Source: Pseudomonas putida (lineage in GTDB: Bacteria > Pseudomonadota > Gammaproteobacteria > Pseudomonadales > Pseudomonadaceae). Taken from it: a stretch of 64,000 nt of DNA. Position 1 is the first letter of the stretch; every line of letters starts with the position of its first letter. A model generated the notes under the pieces. That model had not been told where the DNA came from, did no database searches, and saw nothing but the letters and a program-made list of their open reading frames with translations. The position numbers were made by a program, and so were the translations under genes. Below are positions 1 to 6,875 of the stretch, in pieces. The stretch spans positions 274,556 to 338,555 of the forward strand of contig NZ_MNAH01000007.1 in assembly GCF_001976065.1 (NCBI RefSeq). The letters are read 5' to 3'.

Positions 1-422
1 TGCTGGCACAATTGGCCAACGGGCTGGTGCGCGGCGCGGCAGAAGGCGTAGGACTGGACTACGCTTCAGGGCTTGGGAGAATTGCCCAGGGCCTGGTGAT
101 CATCATCAGTATCTCGGTCGCGATCAGTCAGTTGGAGGTCAAGACTGACCTGCTCAACCATGTGATCGTGATCGTATTGATTACCGTTGGTCTGGCGGTT
201 GCGCTGGCCATGGGATTGGGAAGCCGGGAAATTGCCGGTCAGATTCTTGCGGGAATCTATGTGCGTGAGTTGTACCAGGTTGGGCAACAAGTGCGAGTTG
301 GAGAGGTCGAAGGGCAGATCGAAGAGATCGGCACGGTTAAAACCACATTGCTGACCGATGAGGGTGAGCTAGTCTCTCTCTCCAATCGGATCCTCCTCGA
401 GCAGCATGTGAGTAGCCGCTAA
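1..422 (+). CDS. cmpX: MscS-family mechanosensitive channel, CmpX-like, C-terminal part
   Basis: The reading frame is open from the first bases of the window to a stop at 420-422, so this is the 3' end of a gene that begins outside. The visible part (about 139 residues) has two hydrophobic segments (around GLVIIISISVAIS and VIVIVLITVGLAVALAMGLG) followed by a soluble beta-rich stretch (YVRELYQVGQQVRVGEVEG) typical of the MscS middle domain. The next gene is sigX and the one after is oprF. In Pseudomonas the gene before sigX is cmpX, a cytoplasmic-membrane MscS-type protein linked to SigX activity, so I assign that name from family plus context. The N-terminal membrane helices cannot be seen here. 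Confidence 0.85.
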   Translation, partial: LAQLANGLVRGAAEGVGLDYASGLGRIAQGLVIIISISVAISQLEVKTDLLNHVIVIVLITVGLAVALAMGLGSREIAGQILAGIYVRELYQVGQQVRVGEVEGQIEEIGTVKTTLLTDEGELVSLSNRILLEQHVSSR

Positions 423-512
423 CCCGGCAAACCCTGCTAATGTATGCCGCCGTAAAATGCCGCCTGATGCTGGCTGCGGCGGACATTGACCTGACTGTCG
501 GCACGACTTGTT

Positions 513-1103
513 TTGAATAAAGCCCAATCGCTATCCATGCGCTACGACCCCCGCGAGCTCTCTGATGAGGAGTTGGTCGCGCGCTCGCATACCGAGCTGT
601 TTCACGTGACGCGCGCCTATGAAGAACTGATGCGGCGTTACCAACGAACATTATTTAACGTCTGTGCAAGGTATCTCGGGAACGATCGCGACGCTGACGA
701 TGTCTGTCAGGAGGTCATGTTGAAGGTGCTGTACGGCCTGAAGAACTTCGAGGGAAAATCGAAGTTCAAGACATGGCTATATAGCATCACGTACAACGAG
801 TGCATTACGCAGTATCGAAAGGAACGGCGAAAGCGTCGCTTGATGGACGCATTGAGTCTTGACCCCCTCGAGGAAGCGTCCGAAGAAAAGGCGCCGAAAC
901 CCGAGGAGAAGGGTGGACTTGATCGCTGGTTAGTGTATGTGAACCCGATTGACCGGGAAATTCTGGTGCTACGATTTGTCGCAGAGCTAGAGTTTCAGGA
1001 GATCGCAGACATCATGCACATGGGCTTGAGCGCAACAAAAATGCGGTACAAACGCGCTCTAGATAAATTGCGTGAGAAATTTGCAGGCATTGCTGAAACT
1101 TAG
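513..1103 (+). CDS. sigX: ECF RNA polymerase sigma factor SigX
   Basis: A 196-residue ECF sigma-70 family protein. Region 2 is clear (RYQRTLFNVCARYLGNDRDA, then DVCQEVMLKVLYGL) and region 4 contains the helix-turn-helix FQEIADIMHMGLSATKMRYK. In Pseudomonas, SigX drives oprF and envelope/fatty-acid genes and responds to envelope stress. It lies between cmpX and oprF, the canonical order. The chosen start is TTG at 513, which gives the usual family length and the N-terminus MNKAQSLS. An in-frame ATG at 537 would shorten it by eight residues, and neither start has a strong Shine-Dalgarno sequence. No anti-sigma gene is adjacent, as is normal for this sigma factor. Confidence 0.95.
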   Translation: MNKAQSLSMRYDPRELSDEELVARSHTELFHVTRAYEELMRRYQRTLFNVCARYLGNDRDADDVCQEVMLKVLYGLKNFEGKSKFKTWLYSITYNECITQYRKERRKRRLMDALSLDPLEEASEEKAPKPEEKGGLDRWLVYVNPIDREILVLRFVAELEFQEIADIMHMGLSATKMRYKRALDKLREKFAGIAET

Positions 1104-1130
1104 TTCGGCGCAAATATCTCTTACGTGTAG

Positions 1131-1176
1131 GCAAGTTCTGATAGACTTGCCGCCGAGTTGTCCCCCGGTTTGCGGG
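1131..1176 (+). other. Two hairpins in the sigX-oprF intergenic region
   Basis: A 7-bp stem (GGCAAGT with ACTTGCC) occupies about 1131-1153, and a second stem (GTCCC with GGGAC) about 1158-1176. Neither is followed by a T-run, so they are not ordinary intrinsic terminators. They lie in the stretch that would be the oprF leader or the sigX-oprF read-through mRNA. A role in mRNA stability or partial termination is inference. Confidence 0.4.
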
Positions 1177-1210
1177 ACTGCTTCACAATCACCAGATGGG
1201 GATTTAACGG

Positions 1211-2242
1211 ATGAAACTGAAAAACACCTTGGGCTTGGCCATTGGTTCTCTTATTGCCGCCACTTCCATCGGCGCTCTGGCACAGGGCCAAGGCGCAGTT
1301 GAAATCGAAGGCTACGCAAAGAAGCAGTATTTCGATAGCGACCGTAACTTCAAGAACGACGGCATCCTGCCGGGCGGTTCGATCGGTTACTTCCTGACTG
1401 ACGACGTTGAACTGCGTCTGTCCTACGACGAAGTTCACAACGCCGTTACCGATGATGGCCAGAACGTGAAGGGCTCGAACGCAGCTCTGGACGGTCTGTA
1501 CCACTTCAACAACCCAGGCGACATGGTTCGTCCGTACCTCTCCGGTGGTTTCTCCCACCAGAGCATCGACCAGAACGGTTCGAACGGTCGTAACCACTCC
1601 ACCTTCGCCAACGTTGGCGGCGGTGCCAAGTTGTACTTCACCGAGAACTTCTACGCCCGTGCTGGCGTTGAAGCTCAATACAACATCGACCAGGGCAACA
1701 CCGAGTGGGCTCCTAGCGTCGGTATCGGTGTGAACTTCGGTGGCGGCTCCAAACCAGCTCCTGCTCCAGTTCCAGCTCCAGAAGTCTGCTCCGACAGCGA
1801 CAACGATGGCGTTTGCGACAACGTTGACAAGTGCCCGGACACCCCAGCCAACGTAACTGTTGACGCTGACGGCTGCCCAGCAGTTGCTGAAGTTGTTCGT
1901 GTTGAGCTGGACGTGAAGTTCGACTTCGACAAGTCGGTAGTCAAGCCTAACAGCTACGGCGACATCAAGAACCTGGCTGACTTCATGAAGCAGTACCCAT
2001 CCACCAGCACCACTGTTGAAGGTCACACTGACTCCGTCGGTCCTGACGCTTACAACCAGAAACTGTCCGAGCGTCGTGCAAACGCCGTTAAGCAGGTTCT
2101 GACCAACCAGTACGGTGTTGAATCGTCCCGCGTTCAGTCTGTTGGCTACGGCGAATCCCGCCCAGTTGCCGACAACGCTACTGACGCTGGCCGTGCTGTA
2201 AACCGTCGCGTAGAAGCGCAGGTTGAAGCTCAAGCTAAGTAA
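1211..2242 (+). CDS. oprF: Major outer-membrane porin OprF (OmpA family)
   Basis: A 343-residue protein with a cleavable signal peptide (MKLKNTLGLAIGSLIAATS to about GALAQ), an N-terminal eight-strand beta-barrel domain (about residues 25-180), a proline/alanine hinge (PAPAPVPAPEVC), a four-cysteine TSP3-like acidic loop (DSDNDGVCDNVDKCPDT) and a C-terminal OmpA peptidoglycan-binding domain (EGHTDSVGPDAYNQKLSERR). It is the general porin and cell-wall anchor of Pseudomonas. Codon use is strongly biased, as expected for a very highly expressed gene. It follows sigX by 107 bp and ends at a strong bidirectional terminator. Confidence 0.98.
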   Translation: MKLKNTLGLAIGSLIAATSIGALAQGQGAVEIEGYAKKQYFDSDRNFKNDGILPGGSIGYFLTDDVELRLSYDEVHNAVTDDGQNVKGSNAALDGLYHFNNPGDMVRPYLSGGFSHQSIDQNGSNGRNHSTFANVGGGAKLYFTENFYARAGVEAQYNIDQGNTEWAPSVGIGVNFGGGSKPAPAPVPAPEVCSDSDNDGVCDNVDKCPDTPANVTVDADGCPAVAEVVRVELDVKFDFDKSVVKPNSYGDIKNLADFMKQYPSTSTTVEGHTDSVGPDAYNQKLSERRANAVKQVLTNQYGVESSRVQSVGYGESRPVADNATDAGRAVNRRVEAQVEAQAK

Positions 2243-2259
2243 TTAGCTCGCAGCTACGA

Positions 2260-2290
2260 GAAAAGCCCGGCTTAGGCCGGGCTTTTCTTT
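2260..2290. terminator. Bidirectional intrinsic terminator between oprF and cobA
   Basis: The arms AAAGCCCGGC and GCCGGGCTTT form a near-perfect hairpin with a TTAG-type loop. It has an A-run on one side and a T-run on the other, so it can stop both the oprF transcript (plus strand) and the cobA transcript (minus strand). The two genes are convergent. Confidence 0.9.
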
Positions 2291-2307
2291 GCCTGCGATT
2301 TGAGGGT

Positions 2308-3072
2308 TTACGCAGGACCCGTGTAGGAACTGCCGCAGGCTGCGATCTTTTGATCTTCTCGCCAGCTGCCCGCCGCCACCGCACCGATCACCAGAATGGC
2401 CGGGCTTTTCAGCTCAAAGGCGTAGGCATCTTCCTCCATGGCTGTCAGATCGCTCCTACATTCGCGCTGTTGCGGCATTGAAGCGTTTTCGATCATCGCC
2501 ACCGGCGTGCCCGCGGCCATCCCGCCCGCCAACAGCTGCTCGCGGATTTCGCTGAGTTTGGCCACGCCCATGTAGATCACCAGGGTCGTACCGCCCTGGG
2601 CCAAAGCCTGCCAATTCAGGCTGCTGCCGTCCTGGGTATGGGCGGTGACCAGTGTCACGCCACGCGCTACACCGCGCAGGGTCAGCGGGATATCGCATTG
2701 CGTGGCACCCGCGAGCCCGGCAGTGATGCCATTGACCAGCTCCACTTCGACCCCGCGCTCACGCAGCCACTGCGCCTCTTCGCCACCACGCCCGAAAATG
2801 CACGGATCACCCCCTTTGAGCCGCACCACGCATTTGCCCTGGCGGGCGTAACGCAGCATCAGGCGATGGATGAACGCTTGGGGCGTGGAGCGGCAACCGC
2901 CGCGTTTGCCCACCGCTACGATCCGTGCATCCGGGCAGTGTTCGAGTATCACGCCATTGACCAGGTCATCGATCAGCACCACATCCGCTTCCTTCAATGC
3001 GCGCACGGCCTTGAGGGTCAGCAATTCAGGGTCACCAGGACCCGCACCCACCAGCCAGACTTTTGCGTTCAT
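2308..3072 (-). CDS. cobA: Uroporphyrinogen-III C-methyltransferase (siroheme/cobalamin)
   Basis: A SUMT-family enzyme that methylates uroporphyrinogen III at C2 and C7 with SAM to give precorrin-2, the precursor of siroheme. Visible motifs are the N-terminal WLVGAGPGDPELLTLKA glycine-rich loop, VVRLKGGDPCIFGRGGEEA, and the GITAGLAG and TLVIYMG segments. I chose the ATG at 3072 (MNAKVWLV), which has GAGGA at a good distance. A GTG five codons upstream would overlap that ribosome-binding site. It is last in the minus-strand set transporter-kinase-cobA. Siroheme is needed by assimilatory nitrite reductase, which explains its presence in a nitrate operon. Confidence 0.93.
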   Translation of the reverse strand: MNAKVWLVGAGPGDPELLTLKAVRALKEADVVLIDDLVNGVILEHCPDARIVAVGKRGGCRSTPQAFIHRLMLRYARQGKCVVRLKGGDPCIFGRGGEEAQWLRERGVEVELVNGITAGLAGATQCDIPLTLRGVARGVTLVTAHTQDGSSLNWQALAQGGTTLVIYMGVAKLSEIREQLLAGGMAAGTPVAMIENASMPQQRECRSDLTAMEEDAYAFELKSPAILVIGAVAAGSWREDQKIAACGSSYTGPA

Positions 3073-3123
3073 GGTGTTTTTCCTCACGAGATGACGGTGA
3101 TAGGTTTTAAGAACAAAACAGGC

Positions 3124-4794
3124 TCAGCCATGGAACACCAGGAACAGCAACGCCAGGTTGGCCACCAGCGACAACAGGGCCAACGTGCGCCATACCTTCA
3201 GCGGTTCGCGTTCCAGTAGAGGCCTGGGCCTTACGCTTAAACTGTGTCGCTCCCCCTGCTCCAGCAGCCGCAACCATTCCTCTGCCGTTTCAAAGCGCTG
3301 GGCCGGGTCCGGGGCAACTGCGCGTTCCAGGCTTTGCGCCAGCCATTCCGGCAGGTCGGGGCGGTAGCGACTGGCACTGACCGGTACGCCGAACCGGGGG
3401 CGCTGAAAGGCTTCTATTTCACCGTAGGGATACTGCCCTGTGAGCAGAAAGTACAAAGTCACCCCAACCGCATACAGGTCTTGTTGCGGGGTCGGTGCGT
3501 CGCCGCGGAAGGCTTCCGGGGCGATGTAACTGGGAGTCCCGGGCAACACGCTGGGTTGATCTTCAGACAGGCCGGGGCAGTAGGCGAGGCCGAAATCCAG
3601 CAGGCGCAACTCGCCGTCGTCCCCTGACAGCAGGTTCTGCGGCTTGATATCGCGATGCAGGATCTGCCGTCGATGCAGCATGCCGACGGCCCGCAGCAGG
3701 CGTTCAGCGATGTCCTGCCATTGGGCCAGGGGCAGGGGGCCGATCTGTTCTTGCAGTTGCGCCAGGGTCGAGCCCGGATATTCACGCATCACGTAGTACA
3801 GATGTTGACGCTGGCTGGCCGCATGCACTTCAGGGAAGTGCCGCCCGGCCACGCGTTTGAGGAACCACTCTTCGGACAGCAATGCCTGCCCGGCCTGGTG
3901 ATCGTCGTGCAAGTGCGCGGGCAGGGTTTTCAGCAGCCAGGGTTGCTGTTGGCTGTCGCGTACCCGGTAGAGCAAGGATTGCTGGCTCTGGCTGAGAATC
4001 CCTTCAATCTGCCAGCCTTCGAAAACCTGGCCCGGTTTCAGTGCCGGAGGCAGGGGCCATTGCTGCAGGTGAATCAAAGCATCGCCGATACTCGCTTCAC
4101 CCAAGGCATCGACCCGCACCAGCAGTGCGCTGGCGTTATCCTGGCTGCCCGCCAGGTGCGCGGCGTTGACCAGGGTCTGCGCGGCGCTGTCGAGGTCCGG
4201 TTGATCGCGCAGGATCGCCGCAATGGCGGTGTCGCCCAGAACCGCCCAGACACCGTCGCTGAGCAGCACGAAGCTTTCATCAATGCGCAATTCACCATCG
4301 AGAAAATCCAGCACCAGGTGCTGATCCAGTCCCAGTGCACGCTTGAGGACATGCTGCATGCCCGGTTGGTCCCAGACGTGATCCTCGCTGACCCGTTGCA
4401 ACTGTTCGGCGTGCCAGCGGTACACCCGGCAATCGCCGACATGGGCCAGGGTAAAGCGCCGGCCGCGCAGGACCAGGGCGCTGACGGTGGTCAGCAACGG
4501 CTGACCTGCACCGTTGGCCTGCAGCCAGCGGTTCTGCGCCAGCAGCAAGCGATCCAGGGCCTGGGCGACCCCCCAGGTTTCCGGAGTGGCGTAGTAGTCC
4601 AGCGCCAAAGCCTGCAAGGTCGAGCGAGCCGCCAGGCCACCGTCGGCGCACTGGCTGACGCCGTCGGCGATGGCGAACAGGTAGCCCTTGCTGGCCGCCA
4701 GCGCCGGGGCCGGCGTGACGAGTCGCAAGGCATCCTGATTCTCGTCGCGCGGACCGATGGCGCTGGCTTGGGCGAAACTCAGTTGCAGGCTCAT
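3124..4794 (-). CDS. PP2C phosphatase-Ser/Thr kinase fusion protein
   Basis: A 556-residue two-domain protein. The N-terminal half is a PP2C-type phosphatase with metal-ligand motifs GPRDENQD, AIADGVSQ, HVGDCRVYR, LLSDGVW and SQDNAS. The C-terminal half is a Hanks-type kinase with an invariant lysine (WLLKTLP), the catalytic loop HRDIKPQNLL, DFGLA and a TPSYIAPEAF activation segment. It ends in one transmembrane helix (TLALLSLVANLALLFLVF), so both catalytic domains should face the cytoplasm. The stop of the upstream transporter gene is only 7 nt away, so they are co-transcribed. The same fusion lies in the P. aeruginosa nitrate operon, but its substrate is unknown to me. Confidence 0.92.
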   Translation of the reverse strand: MSLQLSFAQASAIGPRDENQDALRLVTPAPALAASKGYLFAIADGVSQCADGGLAARSTLQALALDYYATPETWGVAQALDRLLLAQNRWLQANGAGQPLLTTVSALVLRGRRFTLAHVGDCRVYRWHAEQLQRVSEDHVWDQPGMQHVLKRALGLDQHLVLDFLDGELRIDESFVLLSDGVWAVLGDTAIAAILRDQPDLDSAAQTLVNAAHLAGSQDNASALLVRVDALGEASIGDALIHLQQWPLPPALKPGQVFEGWQIEGILSQSQQSLLYRVRDSQQQPWLLKTLPAHLHDDHQAGQALLSEEWFLKRVAGRHFPEVHAASQRQHLYYVMREYPGSTLAQLQEQIGPLPLAQWQDIAERLLRAVGMLHRRQILHRDIKPQNLLSGDDGELRLLDFGLAYCPGLSEDQPSVLPGTPSYIAPEAFRGDAPTPQQDLYAVGVTLYFLLTGQYPYGEIEAFQRPRFGVPVSASRYRPDLPEWLAQSLERAVAPDPAQRFETAEEWLRLLEQGERHSLSVRPRPLLEREPLKVWRTLALLSLVANLALLFLVFHG

Positions 4795-4801
4795 GGCGGT
4801 G

Positions 4802-6013
4802 TCAGACCCGTGCAGCCGTTACGGCAGCCGAACCCCAGGTGGTCCTCCAGCGGCGTTTTACGCCATGCAGGCCGAACCAGGCGAGAACGCCCAGGCTGGC
4901 GAACAACCACAAAGCCATCTGGTAGCTGCCGGTGCTCTGCTTGATCGCGCCCATGCCGGCTGCCAAGGCAAATCCACCGATGCCGCCAGCCATGCCGATC
5001 AGCCCGGTCATGACGCCGATCTCACGACGGAAACGCTGTGGCACCAACTGGAACACTGCACCGTTACCTGCACCCAAACCAAGCATCGTGCACACGAACA
5101 GGGCCAGCGCGGCGTAGGAACTCGGCAAGTTGAAACCGACGGCAGCGATGCAGATGGCCGCCACGGTGTACATCGCCAGCAGGGTGCGAATGCCGCCGAA
5201 GCGATCGGCCAGGGCGCCGCCCAACGGACGCATCAGGCTGCCGCCGAACACACAGGCTGCCGTGTAGTAACCGGCGGTGACCGGGCTCAGGCCATACTGG
5301 TCGTTGAAGTAACCGGGCAGGGCGCTGGCCAGGCCGATGAAACCACCGAAGGTCACGCTGTAGAAAAACATGAACCACCAGCTGTCGCGGTCGCCCAAGG
5401 CCTTGAAGTAGTCGGCCATCGACTTGGCTTTCGGCCGCTCAGGCGCGTTTTTCGCCAGCCAGGCGAAGACGATCAGCGTCAGGATCAACGGGATCAGCGC
5501 GAAGCCGAACACGTTGCTCCAGCCAAAGGCGCCTGCCAGGACCGGTGCAATCAGCGCCGCCAGTACGGTGCCGGAATTACCGGCCCCGGCGATGCCCATG
5601 GCCTTGCCTTGATGCTGTGGCGGATACCACTGCGATGCCAAGGGCAGGGCGACAGCGAAGGACGCGCCGGCCATGCCGAGGAACAGCCCCAACAGCAAGG
5701 CTTGTTCGTAGCTGTGGATGCCGAGTTTCCAGGCACCGAACAGCGCGCAGATGACGATCACCTGACCGATCAGGCCGGCGGTCTTGGGTGACAGGCGATC
5801 AGCCAGCATTCCCATCACAAAGCGCAGTACTGCCCCGGCCAGAATTGGCGTGGCCACCACCAGCCCGCGTTGCTGGGTGGTCAGGTGCAGGTCGCCCGCA
5901 ATCTGCACGGCCAGCGGGCCAAGCAGGTACCACACCATGAAGCTCAGGTCGAAATAGAGGAAGGCTGCGAACAGTGTCGGGGTATGGCCGGATTTCCAGA
6001 AGCTTGAATTCAT
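4802..6013 (-). CDS. nasA: MFS nitrate/nitrite transporter (NarK/NasA family)
   Basis: A 403-residue major facilitator protein with about 12 hydrophobic segments. The N-terminus MNSSFWKSGHTPTLFAAFLY and the nitrate-signature-like regions (GIAGAGNSG around residue 130, GLGAGNGAVFQLVP around 315) fit the NarK1/NasA nitrate uptake group. The ATG at 6013 has GAGGT six bases upstream. It opens the transporter-kinase-cobA transcription unit and is preceded by a sigma-54-like promoter and an ANTAR-type attenuator leader, which ties its expression to nitrogen limitation and to nitrate via NasS/NasT. The reductase genes usually found downstream are missing at this place. Confidence 0.9.
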   Translation of the reverse strand: MNSSFWKSGHTPTLFAAFLYFDLSFMVWYLLGPLAVQIAGDLHLTTQQRGLVVATPILAGAVLRFVMGMLADRLSPKTAGLIGQVIVICALFGAWKLGIHSYEQALLLGLFLGMAGASFAVALPLASQWYPPQHQGKAMGIAGAGNSGTVLAALIAPVLAGAFGWSNVFGFALIPLILTLIVFAWLAKNAPERPKAKSMADYFKALGDRDSWWFMFFYSVTFGGFIGLASALPGYFNDQYGLSPVTAGYYTAACVFGGSLMRPLGGALADRFGGIRTLLAMYTVAAICIAAVGFNLPSSYAALALFVCTMLGLGAGNGAVFQLVPQRFRREIGVMTGLIGMAGGIGGFALAAGMGAIKQSTGSYQMALWLFASLGVLAWFGLHGVKRRWRTTWGSAAVTAARV

Positions 6014-6055
6014 CGCGCACCTCAGGTGGTAGGAGTCTCGAACGGGGGCCAAAAC

Positions 6056-6106
6056 AAAAAAAACGCCGCCACCTGATTCGCCAAGGGGCAAATGAGGTGA
6101 GCGACG
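6056..6106 (-). terminator. Leader terminator (attenuator) of the nitrate transporter operon
   Basis: On the minus strand a hairpin pairs CGTCGCTCACCTCATT with AATCAGGTGGCGGCG, with a 12-nt loop, and is followed at once by eight T residues and more T-rich sequence. It lies between the promoter and the start codon of the transporter gene, so it would stop transcription by default. Its 5' arm (GTCG) is the 3' arm of the upstream small hairpin at 6102-6115, so the two structures exclude each other. That is the layout of ANTAR-controlled antitermination. Confidence 0.85.
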
Positions 6107-6142
6107 TCTTTGTCGTAGGTGGGGCAACCGCCGTTGGTTACC
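6102..6142 (-). promoter_or_regulatory. ANTAR (NasT) target: two hexaloop hairpins in the nasA leader
   Basis: Hairpin P1 (6123-6142 on the minus strand) has a 7-bp stem GGTAACC/GGTTGCC (one G-T pair) closing the hexaloop AACGGC. Hairpin P2 (6102-6115) has a CGAC/GTCG stem closing the hexaloop AAAGAC. Both loops have A at position 1 and G at position 4, the published signature of RNA bound by ANTAR antiterminators. Eighteen nucleotides separate the loops. The NasT gene lies directly upstream. Confidence 0.85.
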
Positions 6143-6154
6143 TGTAGGGATTAC

Positions 6155-6173
6155 TAAGCCAGATCTGTGCCAA
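6155..6173 (-). promoter_or_regulatory. Sigma-54 type -24/-12 promoter of the nitrate transporter operon
   Basis: The minus strand reads TTGGCACAGATCTGGCTTA: TGGCAC at -24 and TGGC in place of TTGC at -12, with exactly 10 nt between the GG and GC doublets. The predicted start is about 12 nt downstream (near 6147), placing the first leader hairpin within the first few transcribed bases. Nitrogen-limitation control through NtrC would follow, but I did not find a convincing pair of NtrC sites. Confidence 0.75.
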
Positions 6174-6196
6174 CAGTTGAGACCGAGTTGCGGCCA

Positions 6197-6260
6197 TTCG
6201 CGAGCAGGCTCGCTCCCACAGGGGAATGCCATTCATGTGGGAGCGAGCCTGCTCGCGAAA
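6197..6260. repeat. REP pair (BIME), GCGAGC..GCTCCCACA family
   Basis: Two inverted copies of the motif TTCGCGAGCAGGCTCGCTC + CCACA face each other around a short spacer between the nasT stop codon and the nasA promoter. The full palindrome may also serve as the 3' end of the nasS-nasT mRNA. Confidence 0.9.
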
Positions 6261-6284
6261 AGGCCTTCAAAGGCACCACGAAAC

Positions 6285-6860
6285 TCACCCAAGCAATTCG
6301 CTCATGGCAATGATCTGCTCCGCCACCTGGATCAGCTTCTGCTGGCGGCTCATCGCCTGGCGACGCATGAGGGTGTAGGCCTCTTCTTCGTTGCAGTCCT
6401 TCATCTTCATCAGCAGCCCCTTGGCCAGTTCGATGCGCTTGCGCTCGGCCAGTTGCTGGTCGCGGGCGTGCAGTTGGGCGCGCAAGGCCTGGTCGCTTTC
6501 GAAGCGCGCCATGGCCACGTCAAGAATGGGTTGCAGGCGTTGCGCGTGGATGCCTTCGACGATGTAGGCGCTGACCCCGGACTTGATCGCCTGGCGCATC
6601 ACATCGGGATCGTGTTCGTCGGTAAACATCACGATCGGCCGTGGCTGGTCGCGGCTGACCAGTACCACTTGCTCCATGACATCTCGGCTCGGTGACTCGG
6701 TATCGATCAGGATCACGTCCGGGCGCACCGTTTCGACGCGTTCGGGCAAGTCGATGGTCAGCCCGGATTCGTCGATGACCTCGAAACCGGCCTCGGTGAG
6801 GGCAGCCTTCAAGCGTCCGACTTTTTTTGCAGTGTCGTTGATCAGCAGGATACGCAGCAT
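6285..6860 (-). CDS. nasT: Nitrate-responsive ANTAR antiterminator NasT
   Basis: A 191-residue response-regulator-like protein. It has an N-terminal receiver domain (MLRILLINDTAKKVGRLKAA, DVILIDTESPS, VMFTDEHDPD) and a C-terminal ANTAR RNA-binding domain (about residues 130-190, with LAKGLLMKMKDCNEEEAYTL and RRQAMSRQQKLIQVAEQII). In this family NasT binds a two-hairpin leader RNA and prevents termination, and is held inactive by NasS when nitrate is absent. It follows nasS after 15 nt with AGGAG before the ATG. Matching leader RNAs are seen before both nasA and nasS in this window. Confidence 0.95.
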   Translation of the reverse strand: MLRILLINDTAKKVGRLKAALTEAGFEVIDESGLTIDLPERVETVRPDVILIDTESPSRDVMEQVVLVSRDQPRPIVMFTDEHDPDVMRQAIKSGVSAYIVEGIHAQRLQPILDVAMARFESDQALRAQLHARDQQLAERKRIELAKGLLMKMKDCNEEEAYTLMRRQAMSRQQKLIQVAEQIIAMSELLG

Positions 6861-6875
6861 GTTCGCAGTCTCCTG

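Noticed and set aside
6014..6232. N-terminal extension of the nitrate transporter through its leader
   Set aside because: The extra residues would be translated from the ANTAR hairpins, the terminator and a REP unit, and lack transporter similarity.
6260..6284. GGCACCAC-like half-site as an NtrC binding site upstream of the nasA promoter
   Set aside because: Only one half of the dyad is recognisable, and it is too weak to report as a site.
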